64,000 nt of DNA from Stenotrophomonas maltophilia (GCF_002799155.1 NZ_NERD01000001.1:1-64000); one strand, 5' to 3'; shown: positions 28,668-37,750, counted from the stretch's first letter. A program made the numbers and translations. Notes: generated from the sequence alone by a model not told the origin.

Positions 28668-29693
28668 ATGCGAGTCCTTGGCATCGAATCTTCCTGTGAT
28701 GAGACCGGCGTGGCGGTGTATGACACCGACCTGGCCGGCAGCGCGGCCCTGCGCGCCCATGCGGTCTACAGCCAGATCGCCCTGCACGCCGAGTACGGTG
28801 GTGTGGTGCCCGAGCTGGCCAGCCGCGACCACGTCCGCAAGCTGCTGCCATTGGTACGCCAGACCCTGGCCGACGCCGGCCTCGGCGTGGGCGACATCGA
28901 CGGCGTGGCCTATACGGCTGGCCCCGGCCTGGTCGGCGCGCTGCTGGTCGGCGCGGGTGTGGCCCGATCACTGGCCTGGGCGCTGGAGGTACCGGCGGTG
29001 GGCGTCCACCATATGGAAGGCCATCTGCTGGCGCCGCTGATGGAGGACGACCCGCCGAAGGCCCCGTTCGTGGCGCTGCTGGTATCGGGTGGCCATACCC
29101 AGCTGGTGGCGGTGGACGCCATCGGCCAGTACCGCCTGCTGGGCGAGACCCTGGACGACGCGGCCGGCGAGGCCTTCGACAAGACCGCCAAGCTGATGGG
29201 CCTGCCGTATCCGGGGGGGCCGCAGCTGGCCAGGCTGGCCGAGCAGGGCACGCCGGGCGCGTATCGCTTCGCGCGGCCGATGACCGATCGCCCGGGGCTG
29301 GATTTCAGCTTCTCCGGCCTGAAGACCCAGGTCCTGATGGCCTGGCGCGACAGCGACCAGAGCGAACAGACCCGCGCCGACATCGCCCGGGGTTTTGAGG
29401 ACGCGGTGGTCGAGACCCTGTCGATCAAGTGCGAGCGTGCACTGGAAGCGGCCGGAACCAACGTGATCGTGGTGGCTGGCGGTGTTGGTGCCAACAAGCG
29501 CCTGCGCGCGCGCCTGCAGCAGATGGCCGAGCGCCTCGGCGGCCGTGCCTGCTTCCCGCGGCCGGCACTGTGCACCGACAACGGCGCGATGATTGCCTTC
29601 GCCGGCGCGCTGCGCCTGCAGGCCGGCCAGCACAGCCCGCCGAAGGTGGACGTGACCCCGCGCTGGGACATGGCGACCCTGCCGGCGGTGTGA
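28668..29693 (+). CDS. tsaD: tRNA N6-adenosine threonylcarbamoyltransferase TsaD
   Basis: This enzyme transfers threonylcarbamoyl to A37 of ANN-decoding tRNAs, working with TsaB and TsaE. The 341-residue product has the Kae1/TsaD ASKHA fold. The metal ligands are in VHHMEGH (His115, His119), the opening is [13 protein letters not shown], and a late conserved loop reads [12 protein letters not shown]. Divergent arrangement with rpsU is the classical gammaproteobacterial order. The leader is short. A CATAAT lies only 7 bases before the ATG, so the true promoter is unclear. Confidence 0.97.
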   Translation: MRVLGIESSCDETGVAVYDTDLAGSAALRAHAVYSQIALHAEYGGVVPELASRDHVRKLLPLVRQTLADAGLGVGDIDGVAYTAGPGLVGALLVGAGVARSLAWALEVPAVGVHHMEGHLLAPLMEDDPPKAPFVALLVSGGHTQLVAVDAIGQYRLLGETLDDAAGEAFDKTAKLMGLPYPGGPQLARLAEQGTPGAYRFARPMTDRPGLDFSFSGLKTQVLMAWRDSDQSEQTRADIARGFEDAVVETLSIKCERALEAAGTNVIVVAGGVGANKRLRARLQQMAERLGGRACFPRPALCTDNGAMIAFAGALRLQAGQHSPPKVDVTPRWDMATLPAV

Positions 29694-29697
29694 GCCG

Positions 29698-29724
29698 GTA
29701 GCGCCGGGCTACGCTCGGCTACAT
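29698..29724. repeat. GTAG REP between tsaD and the Abi-like gene
   Basis: A GTAG-headed palindrome with CGCCGGGC/CTCGG-type arms ending CTAC fills the 32-base gap between the convergent tsaD and the Abi-like gene. Confidence 0.65.
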
Positions 29725-29725
29725 A

Positions 29726-30379
29726 TTACGGACGCCCTGCCAACGGCGACGCCGCCAACACCGTTGTCGCCCGCTCATGGCGCTGCAGCCAGCCCAGCGT
29801 ATGCGGGCAGCGGGCGTGGATCAGCCGTCCGATCGCCGCCAGGTCGGCACCGATGTCGCGTTCCAGGATGGGTTCGTGGTGGGCGATGCGGTTGCGCAGG
29901 TGGCGAATGCGGTCGAGGTCGGCATGGATGGACCGACGCAGGACGGACAGCGGCAGCGAGGGCGCGTGTGGCAGCGCCAGGCCCATGGCCCCGGCCCAGA
30001 TCGAATGCTCGAACCGTCGAGCGAACAATTGCTGCCAGAAGCCGAATCGCAGTTTGGCGATGACCACCGGTACATCCCGCGGAGCTCCGGCGCTGCCGCG
30101 GACATCGCATAGCGAGGCAAGGGCGCCTTCGGCAGGTAGGCTGCGCAGCAGCGCTGGATGCCAGGGCCAGCATCGACCATAACGATGCATCAGCGCCGTA
30201 GCGGCTGCATTGCGGATCACGACTTCACAGATGTGCAACGGTGGCAGGAGAGCAGCACACATCTGCATGTTCCAGGCATAGAGCGTGGCTGGATCGGCTA
30301 CGCAACGAGAAGCGATGCGCTCGTAGGTCGACCATCTCTGCCGGGACAGCGCTGCCTGCAGGATCCTGCTTTCCTTCAT
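29726..30379 (-). CDS. Abi-like protein with HEPN RNase motif
   Basis: The 217-residue protein resembles the Abi_2 (AbiD/AbiF) family of abortive-infection proteins. The key signature is RNRIAHHEPI (Arg162, His167), an R-x4-H motif typical of HEPN ribonucleases. An N-terminal helical region has ERIA and ICEVVIRNAAA, also typical of the family. The start is ATG 30379, preceded by GGGAGTGA. An extension to 30436 lacks support. No antitoxin-like partner adjoins it. It is a single accessory gene wedged between tsaD and folB, which are neighbours in many gammaproteobacteria. An anti-phage role is inferred from family only. Confidence 0.75.
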   Translation of the reverse strand: MKESRILQAALSRQRWSTYERIASRCVADPATLYAWNMQMCAALLPPLHICEVVIRNAAATALMHRYGRCWPWHPALLRSLPAEGALASLCDVRGSAGAPRDVPVVIAKLRFGFWQQLFARRFEHSIWAGAMGLALPHAPSLPLSVLRRSIHADLDRIRHLRNRIAHHEPILERDIGADLAAIGRLIHARCPHTLGWLQRHERATTVLAASPLAGRP

Positions 30380-30614
30380 CAACTCACTCCCAGGGAACGT
30401 GGTTTCACCTTGACCCTGGGAACGAGGCAGGAACATCAGAAAACGGCATCATGATCGTCAGTGTTTTTTCGTGGATCGGCTCGGTTTTTTACCCGGTCGT
30501 CTGCCGTGACGCATTTGCCAATTGACTGGTCTTGGGGGGCACTCCCAACCTTGCGGTGTGTGCTCCGGGACTCGCGGCTGGATTCCAGCTTCCCCTGGGG
30601 ACGTTGAGAGGTAC

Positions 30615-30647
30615 CAAAGGGCCCCGCTAGCAGGGCCCTTTGTTTTT
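30615..30647 (+). terminator. Intrinsic terminator upstream of folB, no clear upstream gene
   Basis: A 10-bp stem (30615-30624 with 30633-30642) followed by GTTTTT-type tail. The nearest plus-strand gene upstream is tsaD, 900 bases away, with a minus-strand gene in between. The 355-base gap 30380-30734 otherwise contains two T6 runs (near 30465 and 30485), a TTGACT at 30522, and a GCTGGATTCCAGC palindrome near 30581. A small RNA ending here, or a folB attenuator, is possible. No protein-coding gene is evident in the gap. Confidence 0.75.
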
Positions 30648-30734
30648 CCCGCCGCACCCACGCCACCGCCCGTTCCGGGCAGGCTCACCGTCGTGCCGTT
30701 ACCATGGCCCCCTGTATTCGGGCTGGTAAGCGCA

Positions 30735-31088
30735 ATGGACAAGGTTTTCATCGAGGGGCTGACGATCGACGCCCTGATCGGTATCTACGATTGGGAACGA
30801 CGGATCCGCCAGGACCTGGTGTTCGACCTGGAGATGGGCTTCGATAACCGTCGCCCGGCCGCCTCCGACGACATCGCCCACACCCTGAACTACAAGGCGG
30901 TCAGCAAGCGCCTGGAGCAGTTCGTGCGCGAGTCGGAATTCGGCCTGGTCGAAACCCTGGCCGAACGCTGCGCGCAGATCGTGCTGGACGAGTTCGACGT
31001 GAAGTGGCTGCGCCTGAAGCTGAGCAAGCCGGGCGCGGTGCGCGGCGCGCGCGCAGTGGGCGTGATCATCGAACGCACGCGGGACTGA
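30735..31088 (+). CDS. folB: Dihydroneopterin aldolase FolB
   Basis: This folate-pathway enzyme (117 residues) converts 7,8-dihydroneopterin to 6-hydroxymethyldihydropterin and glycolaldehyde. The family opening MDKVFIEGLTIDALIGIYDWER is intact, followed by DIAHTLNYKAVSK and the late KLSKPGAVRGARAVGVIIER with the catalytic Lys region. The start is ATG 30735. The longer open frame crosses the terminator at 30615-30647 and is not coding. It is followed closely by the mechanosensitive channel gene. Confidence 0.96.
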   Translation: MDKVFIEGLTIDALIGIYDWERRIRQDLVFDLEMGFDNRRPAASDDIAHTLNYKAVSKRLEQFVRESEFGLVETLAERCAQIVLDEFDVKWLRLKLSKPGAVRGARAVGVIIERTRD

Positions 31089-31150
31089 CCCGGTAAACCC
31101 GGCCGCCGGCCGGCAACCTTGGCAACAACGAAACAGACAGGAGACAACTG

Positions 31151-32422
31151 ATGGTGGACGCGGTGGTGGCGGTACAGTGGCTGGAAAAGCTGCAGAACGC
31201 ACTGGAACCCTATCCCGGCGCCTACCTGGCGTTGATGATCTCGGCCCTGCTGATCGCAGCGGGCCTGGCCAACTGGGTGACCAAGCGCATCCTGGTGCGT
31301 GGCCTGCGGCGCCTGCTGCAGCGCCTGCCGGGTGCCGAATCCGGGCGCGGAAGCCACTTGATGCGGGTCATTTCGCGCCTGTCCAACGTGGTGCCCAGCC
31401 AGGTGATCGCCTCGGGCATCACCCTCATCCCCGACCTGCCGCCAAGCCTGGTCAACATCGTCATCAAGCTGTGCATCGTGTGGGCCGTACTGACGGTGTC
31501 GATGGCGTTCTCGCATGCGCTGGACGCGGCCAACAGCCTGTACGAACGCAAGCCCGATGCACGCAACAAGCCGATCAAGGGCTACCTGCAGGTGGTCAAG
31601 ATCGTGGTGTTCGTGGCTGCCGGCCTGTCGATCGTCGCGACTCTGCTGGGAGTGAAGCTGGGCCCGCTGGTCACCGGCCTGGGTGCGGCCACGGCGGTGC
31701 TGATGCTGATCTTCCAGGACACCATCCTGTCGCTGGTGGCCAGCGTGCAGATCAGTGGCGATGGCCGCGTGCGCATCGGCGACTGGATCGAGATGCCCAG
31801 CCAGAACGCCGATGGTGACGTCATCGATATCGCGCTGCACACCATCACCGTGCAGAACTTCGACAAGACCATCACCACCATCCCGACCAAGAAGCTGGTG
31901 ACCGAGTCGTTCAAGAACTGGCGCGGCATGCAGGAGGCCGGCGGCCGCCGCATCAAGCGCGCGCTGTACCTGGACCAGCACAGCGTGGGCTTCCTGGATG
32001 AGGGGGATCTGGCCTTCCTCGGCGAATTCGCGCTGCTGCGTGACTACCTGCAGGAGAAGGAGCAGGAGCTGGGCCAGTGGAACGGGCGCCTGCGCGAGCA
32101 GGGCGTGGCCGAGGTGAACAGCCGCAGGGTGACCAACCTGGGCACCTTCCGTGCGTATGTGGAGCGCTACCTGCGCAGCCACCCGGGCATCCATACCGAC
32201 ATGACCCTGCTGGTACGGCAGCTGCAACCGACCACCGAGGGCCTGCCGCTGGAGCTGTACTGCTTCACCCGCAGCACCGCCTGGGGTGAGTACGAGGCGG
32301 TGCAGTCGGACATTTTCGACCACCTGCTGGCAATCCTGCCGGCCTTTGGCCTGCGGGTGTTCCAGGCCTCCAGCGACGCCATGTTGATGGCTGGGCAGCG
32401 CCAGTTGGCCGGCTCGGAGTAA
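31151..32422 (+). CDS. MscS-type mechanosensitive channel, YbdG-like
   Basis: This inner-membrane channel (423 residues) opens under osmotic downshock. It has five predicted helices in the first 190 residues. The pore-lining helix reads LGAATAVLMLIFQDTILSLVASVQI, followed by the beta-domain start RIGDWIEMP and TIPTKKLVTESFKNW. Length and the extended C-terminal domain fit YbdG (E. coli, 415 residues) rather than the 286-residue MscS. ACAGGAGACA precedes the ATG. It stands 62 bases after folB. Confidence 0.92.
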   Translation: MVDAVVAVQWLEKLQNALEPYPGAYLALMISALLIAAGLANWVTKRILVRGLRRLLQRLPGAESGRGSHLMRVISRLSNVVPSQVIASGITLIPDLPPSLVNIVIKLCIVWAVLTVSMAFSHALDAANSLYERKPDARNKPIKGYLQVVKIVVFVAAGLSIVATLLGVKLGPLVTGLGAATAVLMLIFQDTILSLVASVQISGDGRVRIGDWIEMPSQNADGDVIDIALHTITVQNFDKTITTIPTKKLVTESFKNWRGMQEAGGRRIKRALYLDQHSVGFLDEGDLAFLGEFALLRDYLQEKEQELGQWNGRLREQGVAEVNSRRVTNLGTFRAYVERYLRSHPGIHTDMTLLVRQLQPTTEGLPLELYCFTRSTAWGEYEAVQSDIFDHLLAILPAFGLRVFQASSDAMLMAGQRQLAGSE

Positions 32423-32523
32423 GCTGCGGGGCGCCCGGCGGGGCCATACGGACCCCGCTGGTGGCTGAAACTGAATGACGAAACCTCTCGCCAAACGGCT
32501 CGGGATCGCTAGAATGCCGGGCT

Positions 32524-32537
32524 TGTAAACGTTTTCA
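32524..32537. promoter_or_regulatory. LacI-family operator candidate upstream of the GH3 gene
   Basis: TGTAAACGTTTTCA is a near-perfect palindrome with a central CG, the form bound by LacI/GalR repressors (TGnAAnCGnTTnCA). It ends 13 bases before the GH3 start codon, so a bound repressor would block initiation. No LacI-type gene is in the window. Confidence 0.7.
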
Positions 32538-32550
32538 TCAAGGACTGCTG

Positions 32551-34725
32551 GTGGCCTCCGATCGCATCGAATCCCTCATTGCCCAGATGACCGTCGAGGA
32601 AAAGGTCGGCCAGCTGGGAGTCTTCGCGGACATGGTCCGCCCGTTCGCCCCGGACGTGAACCCGGAAGCCAACGTGCGCAACGCCGACCAGGTGCTGCAG
32701 CAGGTGCGCGAAGGCAAGGTCGGCTCGCTGTTCAATGGCGTGGGCGCCGAGCTGGGCCGCCGCATCCAGCAGGTCGCCACCGAAGAGAGCCGCTTGGGCA
32801 TTCCGGTGATCCTGGCCGCCGACGTCATCCACGGCATGCGCACCGTGTTCCCGATCCCGCTGGGCGAGGCCGCCAGCTTCGAGCCGGACCTGGCCGAGCG
32901 CACTGCGCGCGCCACTGCCATCGAAGCCACCGCCGCCGGCCTGCACTGGACCTATGCGCCGGCGGTGGACATCGCCCGCGACCAGCGCTGGGGCCGTGGC
33001 GCCGAAGGCGCCGGCGAGGACGTGGTGCTGGGCTGTGCGTTCGCCGCCGCCCGCGTGCGTGGCTTCCAGGGCAGCGACCTGCGCGCCGCCGATTCGCTGC
33101 TGGCCACGCCGAAGCACTTCGCCGCCTATGGCGCGGTGATGGCCGGCATGGAATACAACATGGTGGACATCTCGCCGCAGACCCTGCGCGACGTGCACCT
33201 GCCGCCGTTCAAGGCGGCCTTCGATGCCGGCGCGATCACCGTGATGTCCTCGTTCAACGACATCAACGGCGTGCCGGCCAGCGCCAATGCCGAGCTGCTG
33301 ACCGACATCCTGCGCGGTGAATGGAAGTTCCCGGGCGTGGTGATCTCCGACTACACCGCCGACATGGAGCTGGTCGCGCACGGCTATGCCGCCGATGACC
33401 GTGATGCCACCGCCAAGGCGTTCACCGCCGGCCTGGACCTGAGCATGCAGAGCGGCTTCTATGCCGAGCACCTGCCGGGCCTGGTGGAGAGTGGTGAAGT
33501 GCCGATGGCGGTGCTGGATGAAGGTGTGCGCCGCATCCTGTGGCTGAAGGAAACCATCGGCCTGTTCGACGACCCGTACCGTTCGCTGGACACGGCGCGA
33601 GAGGCGGATACCTCGCACATCGGCGCACATGATGAACTGTCGCGCGATGCCGCGCGCCGTTCGATCGTCCTGCTGAACAACCGTGACAACGTGCTGCCGC
33701 TGCGGAAGACTGGGCAGAAGATCGCGCTGATCGGCCCGTTCGTGCAGGACCGCGAGAACATCGAGGGCTGCTGGACGCTGTTCGGCGACAAGCAGCGCTA
33801 CGTGGACCTGGAAACCGGCGTGCGTGCCGCTATTGGCGACGAAGCGCTGCTGGAGATCGTGCCGGGTTGCGAACTGGAGGCCGCGATTCCGGGTGGCACC
33901 GAAGCCGCAGTGGCTGCCGCGCTGCGCGCCGACGTGGTGGTGCTGGCGCTGGGCGAACCGCAGCGCTACAGCGGTGAAGCCCAGTCGCGCGTGGAAATCA
34001 CCCTGCCGCCGGCCCAGCAGGCGCTGGCCGAGGCGGTGGCGATGACCGGCAAGCCGTTGGTGGTGCTGCTGCGCAATGGCCGCGCGCTGGCGCTGCAGGG
34101 CGCGGTGCGCAATGCGCACGCCGTGGCGGTCACCTGGTACCTCGGTACGCAGACCGGCCATGCCGTGGCCGATGTGCTGTTCGGCGATTACAGCCCGTCC
34201 GGCCGCCTGCCGGTCAGCTTCCCGCAGGTGTCCGGCCAGCAGCCGTACTTCTACAACCACCCGCGCACCGGCCGCCCGGAACTGCCGACGATGTCGGAGT
34301 TCAAGGCCCGCTGGCGCGAGATTCCGAACGAACCGCTGTATCCGTTCGGGCATGGCATCGGCTACACCACGTTCGCTTACGGCGTGCCGCAGCTGAGCAC
34401 GGCCCAGCTCGGCTGGGACGACACCCTGACTGTCACCACCACGCTGACCAACAGCGGTGATGTGGCCGGTGAGGAGGTGGTGCAGCTGTACATCCACGAT
34501 CGCGTGGCCAGCCGCGTGCGTCCGGTGCGCGAGCTGAAGGACTTCCGCAAAGTGGCGCTGCAGCCGGGCGAGTCGACAGAGGTGGTGTTCACCCTGGGCC
34601 GCGAGCAGCTGGCCTTCACCGGCCGCGATGGCGTGCTGCGTGCCGAACCGGGCCAGTTCGACCTGTGGGTCTGCGCGTCCTCGGCTGCGGGTGAGGCCGT
34701 CCAGTTTGAGCTGCTGAAGGCCTGA
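32551..34725 (+). CDS. Glycoside hydrolase family 3 beta-glycosidase, cytoplasmic
   Basis: This 724-residue beta-glucosidase/xylosidase-type enzyme releases terminal beta-sugars. It has an N-terminal GH3 barrel with the substrate motif TPKHFAAYGAV and the nucleophile Asp in VVISDYTADMEL (about residue 267). A C-terminal sandwich domain follows, then a fibronectin-III-like domain from about 610. There is no signal peptide, unlike E. coli BglX, so it probably acts on imported oligosaccharides. The start is GTG 32551 with AAGGA before it. A LacI-type operator overlaps its promoter region. A 30-bp hairpin terminates it. Confidence 0.92.
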   Translation: MASDRIESLIAQMTVEEKVGQLGVFADMVRPFAPDVNPEANVRNADQVLQQVREGKVGSLFNGVGAELGRRIQQVATEESRLGIPVILAADVIHGMRTVFPIPLGEAASFEPDLAERTARATAIEATAAGLHWTYAPAVDIARDQRWGRGAEGAGEDVVLGCAFAAARVRGFQGSDLRAADSLLATPKHFAAYGAVMAGMEYNMVDISPQTLRDVHLPPFKAAFDAGAITVMSSFNDINGVPASANAELLTDILRGEWKFPGVVISDYTADMELVAHGYAADDRDATAKAFTAGLDLSMQSGFYAEHLPGLVESGEVPMAVLDEGVRRILWLKETIGLFDDPYRSLDTAREADTSHIGAHDELSRDAARRSIVLLNNRDNVLPLRKTGQKIALIGPFVQDRENIEGCWTLFGDKQRYVDLETGVRAAIGDEALLEIVPGCELEAAIPGGTEAAVAAALRADVVVLALGEPQRYSGEAQSRVEITLPPAQQALAEAVAMTGKPLVVLLRNGRALALQGAVRNAHAVAVTWYLGTQTGHAVADVLFGDYSPSGRLPVSFPQVSGQQPYFYNHPRTGRPELPTMSEFKARWREIPNEPLYPFGHGIGYTTFAYGVPQLSTAQLGWDDTLTVTTTLTNSGDVAGEEVVQLYIHDRVASRVRPVRELKDFRKVALQPGESTEVVFTLGREQLAFTGRDGVLRAEPGQFDLWVCASSAAGEAVQFELLKA

Positions 34726-34728
34726 TCG

Positions 34729-34797
34729 AAAAAGGGGACGGAGGGGATTAAGTCGTTTGTGCCAAAACGACTTAATCCCCTCCGTCCCCTTTTTTGT
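34729..34797. terminator. 30-bp perfect inverted repeat, bidirectional terminator
   Basis: Arms 34729-34758 and 34765-34794 match perfectly over 30 bases with a 6-base loop, flanked by A5 and T6. It would end GH3 transcription. Such an extended perfect match also suggests a repetitive element rather than an ordinary terminator. It falls between GH3 and a plus-strand lipoprotein gene. Confidence 0.85.
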
Positions 34798-34853
34798 TGT
34801 CCTCACTGCGGCGGGGCTACCATCGGTGTTCTTGAACCGATGGATGCCCGCGC

Positions 34854-35387
34854 ATGCGCACGATCGCTGTGTTGATTCCCGCCCTGTTGCTGGCGGCCTG
34901 TTCGCAGCCGGTACCGCCGGCCGAGCCTGCGGTGGATGCACCGCCGCCGATGGAGGCCAGTGCTGCGGCGACGCCTGCGGCTGAAACGGCGGCGCCTGCT
35001 GCTGAACCCGCTGCAGCGGACGCGTCTGCTGAAGATGCACGTGCGCGCATTGAAACCCTGCTCGGTGATGCCGCGCAGTACGAGAAGGTCTTCAACGCTT
35101 TCAAGACCGCCGTGGTCGGCGGTGATCGCGCTGCGGTGGTGGAAGAGGTGCGCTTCCCGCTGAATATCGCCGGCGGAAAGAAGATCACCGGCCCCGGTGA
35201 GTTCCAGCGCAACTACGAGAAGATCATCACCCCGGCGGTGGTGAAGGCAGTGTCCGGGCAGGACTTCGGCAAGGTGTTCGTCAACCAGCAGGGCGTGATG
35301 ATCGGTGACGGGCAGGTGTGGTTGAACGGGCAGTGCCTGGACCAGGCCTGCGCGCAGACCGAAGTGAAGGTCATCACCATCCAGTGA
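34854..35387 (+). CDS. Lipoprotein of unknown function
   Basis: This is a 177-residue predicted lipoprotein. The signal ends with LLAAC (Cys16). A long Pro/Ala/Glu linker (about 20-60) leads to a globular domain of about 115 residues that looks like an alpha/beta cone fold. It includes EDARARIETLLGDAAQYEKVF and a C-terminal GQVWLNGQCLDQACAQTEVKV, with two cysteines six residues apart. No family was recognised with confidence. Its promoter must lie close to the hairpin at 34729-34797. It is a single gene. Confidence 0.75.
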   Translation: MRTIAVLIPALLLAACSQPVPPAEPAVDAPPPMEASAAATPAAETAAPAAEPAAADASAEDARARIETLLGDAAQYEKVFNAFKTAVVGGDRAAVVEEVRFPLNIAGGKKITGPGEFQRNYEKIITPAVVKAVSGQDFGKVFVNQQGVMIGDGQVWLNGQCLDQACAQTEVKVITIQ

Positions 35388-35393
35388 ACGCAG

Positions 35394-35450
35394 ACGGCCC
35401 CGCGTACGGGGCCGTTGCGGAGAAATGTGCCGGCCAGCGGCCGGCACTAC
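35394..35450. repeat. Hairpin plus SMAG REP between convergent genes
   Basis: A 9-bp hairpin (35394-35402 with 35407-35415) without T-run is followed by a GC-rich REP (35428-35450) ending CTAC. Both lie between the convergent lipoprotein and sugar dehydrogenase genes. Confidence 0.65.
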
Positions 35451-35457
35451 CACCCTG

Positions 35458-36624
35458 TCAGGTCTTCGGCGTGAGCTTCAGCAGGCGCCCCTTGCTGCCG
35501 TCTTCCAGCAGCCACAGCGCGCCGTCCGGGCCCTGTTCCACTTCGCGGATGCGCTCGCCCATGTTGAAGCGCTCGGCTTCGCGCGCGTTGTCGCCGTCGA
35601 AGGCCACGCGCACCAGCGAGGTGGACGACAGGCCACCGATGAAGCCGCTGCCCTTCCACTGCGGGAACAGGGTGCCGCTGTAGATGACGAAGCCGGCCGG
35701 CGAGATCACCGGCGTCCAGGTCACCTTCGGGGCGGCGAATTCCGGGCGGGTATCGTGGTCGGGAATCGGGCGGCCGTCGTAGTGGTCACCGTTGGAAACG
35801 ATCGGGTAGCCGTAGTTGGCGCCGCGCACGATCAGGTTCAGTTCGTCGCCACCGGCCGGGCCCATCTCGTGCGCCCACAGCTTGCCGTTGGCATCAAAGG
35901 CCATGCCCAGGATGTTGCGGTGGCCCAGCGACCACACCTGCGCGGCGACCCCGCCCTGCGAGGCGAACGGGTTGTCGGCGGGCAGGCTGCCATCCTCGTT
36001 GAGGCGGATGATCTTGCCGAGATTGCCGCCCATGTCCTGTGCCGGATCGAACTTCTGCCGTTCACTGGAACTGATCCACAGCTTGCCGTCCGGACCGAAG
36101 GCCAGGCGATGGCCGTAGTGGCCCTCGCCGCTGACCTTCGGGCTCTGCCGCCAGATCACCTTCAGGTCCTTCAGCTGGCCGGCGCCATTGGCGTCCAGCG
36201 CCAGCGTGGCCCGGGCCACGGCGGCACCGCGGGTATCCAGCGTGCCTTCCTCGGCGTAGCTGAGATAGATCACGTGGTTGCTTGCGAACTGCGGGTGCAG
36301 GATCACATCGCCGAAACCACCCTGGCCACCGTAGGCTACCTTCGGGACGCCGGTGATCTCGTGTTTCTGGCCGCTGGCCAGGTCCAGGTGCTGCAGCTTG
36401 CCGCGCTTTTCGGTGACCAGCAGGCTGCCATCGGGCAGGAAGGTCATTGCCCAGGGCTGGCTGAAGCGGCTGACTTCGGTGGCGGTGAACGGGCGCTGGT
36501 CAGCCGGTGTGGCTGCCGGCGTAGCAGCCTGCGCGCCGCTGGCAGCCGGATCGGCAGCATTGCAGGCGGAGGTGGCGAGGATCGGCACGAGGCCGAGGGC
36601 GAGCAGCAGGGGCGTGCGGGTCAT
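35458..36624 (-). CDS. PQQ-dependent aldose sugar dehydrogenase, lipoprotein
   Basis: This 388-residue soluble-type glucose/sugar dehydrogenase (GDH-B/YliI family) has a six-bladed propeller that oxidises aldoses using PQQ. A lipoprotein signal ends at Cys21 (ATSAC). The N-terminal blade starts [20 protein letters not shown]. Later motifs are [16 protein letters not shown] (catalytic His and cofactor site), [23 protein letters not shown] and [14 protein letters not shown]. No PQQ synthesis genes are in this window. It is a single gene whose stop is 8 bases from a REP. Confidence 0.9.
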   Translation of the reverse strand: MTRTPLLLALGLVPILATSACNAADPAASGAQAATPAATPADQRPFTATEVSRFSQPWAMTFLPDGSLLVTEKRGKLQHLDLASGQKHEITGVPKVAYGGQGGFGDVILHPQFASNHVIYLSYAEEGTLDTRGAAVARATLALDANGAGQLKDLKVIWRQSPKVSGEGHYGHRLAFGPDGKLWISSSERQKFDPAQDMGGNLGKIIRLNEDGSLPADNPFASQGGVAAQVWSLGHRNILGMAFDANGKLWAHEMGPAGGDELNLIVRGANYGYPIVSNGDHYDGRPIPDHDTRPEFAAPKVTWTPVISPAGFVIYSGTLFPQWKGSGFIGGLSSTSLVRVAFDGDNAREAERFNMGERIREVEQGPDGALWLLEDGSKGRLLKLTPKT

Positions 36625-36792
36625 GGGTATCTCCAGGGCGGGGATGCGGATGGCCGGGCTGTCCCTTGTATACCACTGCCGCGGTGACGGTCGTGGCCCG
36701 AAGGTCCTGCGCCCCCTGTGCGTCGGCAGCGGGATCGTCTAGGGTGGGCACGCCCGGGCAAAGCGTGCCCGTCTGCCTGCCAAGGATCTGCA

Positions 36793-37245
36793 ATGAACAC
36801 TGCCATGCCCCACAAGCCGTCCACCGCCTTCATTGCCGCCTCCTGGGTGGCCCTGCTGCTGGGTGCGGCGGCCTACCTGATCGGCCTGTTCAACGCCACG
36901 ATGGCGCTCAACGAGAAGGGCTACTACCTGACGCTGCTGCTGTTCGGCCTGTTCGCGGCGGTCTCGCTGCAGAAGAGCGTGCGCGACCGCGTCGAAGGTA
37001 TTCCGGTCAGCGGCCTGTACTACGCGCTGTGCTGGTTCGCGCTGCTGTCGGCGCTGATGCTGCTGCTGGTCGGCCTGTGGAATGCCACGCTGGCGCCTAG
37101 CGAAAAGGGCTTCTATGGCATGGCGTACGCACTGTCGCTGTTCGGTGCGGTGGCCGTGCAGAAGAACACCCGCGACCTGATCGCCGCCGGTGGCGGCGAG
37201 AGCAAGCGTAGTGCGATCGTACCGCCGCTGCCGGAGCAGGATTAA
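36793..37245 (+). CDS. YiaA/YiaB family membrane protein
   Basis: This 150-residue inner-membrane protein has four helices arranged as two repeats: [29 protein letters not shown] and, 65 residues on, [29 protein letters not shown]. The repeated (F/W)NATxAxxEKG(Y/F)Y motif defines the YiaA/YiaB family. The function is unknown. AAGGA precedes ATG 36793. The frame open upstream to 36718 is rejected. It is a single gene followed by a palindromic REP. Confidence 0.9.
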   Translation: MNTAMPHKPSTAFIAASWVALLLGAAAYLIGLFNATMALNEKGYYLTLLLFGLFAAVSLQKSVRDRVEGIPVSGLYYALCWFALLSALMLLLVGLWNATLAPSEKGFYGMAYALSLFGAVAVQKNTRDLIAAGGGESKRSAIVPPLPEQD

Positions 37246-37249
37246 TTGT

Positions 37250-37277
37250 GTAGCGCCGAGCCTACGCTCGGCGCTAC
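37250..37277. repeat. Perfect palindromic GTAG REP
   Basis: 11-bp perfect arms (37250-37260 with 37267-37277) begin GTAG and end CTAC, with a 6-base loop. It lies 5 bases after the YiaA-type gene and may double as its terminator. Confidence 0.8.
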
Positions 37278-37294
37278 AACCGGTCGACGCCAGG

Positions 37295-37639
37295 TCAGGT
37301 GCCGCGCGGCACGCCCTTGTCCAGCCGCTGGTCGAGGTTGACCGCTTCTTCCCAGCCACGGCGCACGGCACTGCGTGCCTGCGCCCATTCGAGTCGGCTG
37401 CGGCCGCGTTCGCTGGCCCAACGCGACTCCAGCTCGGCTTCCATGTCCTCGTAGGCGCGGATCATGTCCTGCGCACGCGCGGCGTGGCCGATGCGATAGG
37501 CCGGCTCGTAATCCTCGAAGAACAGCTGGTCGTCGTAGTACGGCTCGGCGGTATAGCGCTCGCGCCAGTAGTTGCTGACCGCGTCGCGCGGCGTGCTGTC
37601 GTCCGGTACACGGCCGGGGATCTGGTACTCGGGGCTCAT
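37295..37639 (-). CDS. Conserved hypothetical protein, acidic, 114 residues
   Basis: This is a soluble 114-residue protein without signal or membrane segment. It is rich in Tyr, Asp, Glu and Arg (YYDDQLFFEDYEPAYRIGHAARAQD), and the second half is likely helical (EDMEAELESRWASERGRSRLEW). It looks like the small 'ready for stress' type proteins of xanthomonads, but no function can be given. The start is ATG 37639. Upstream codons run into non-coding sequence. It is a single gene. Confidence 0.7.
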   Translation of the reverse strand: MSPEYQIPGRVPDDSTPRDAVSNYWRERYTAEPYYDDQLFFEDYEPAYRIGHAARAQDMIRAYEDMEAELESRWASERGRSRLEWAQARSAVRRGWEEAVNLDQRLDKGVPRGT

Positions 37640-37726
37640 GGATCGGGCTCCGTTGTGGAGGAGCTTCGATCCTGCCCAGCGGCCGGTTAACACTCCGGGC
37701 CGACGGTGTGATCGCCAGATCAATCC

Positions 37727-37747
37727 ACCGGGCATGCCCGGTGCTAC
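37727..37747. repeat. Short REP before the permease stop
   Basis: An ACCGGGC/GCCCGGT palindrome ending CTAC, 4 bases beyond the permease gene. It may act as its 3' hairpin. Confidence 0.6.
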
Positions 37748-37750
37748 CGG

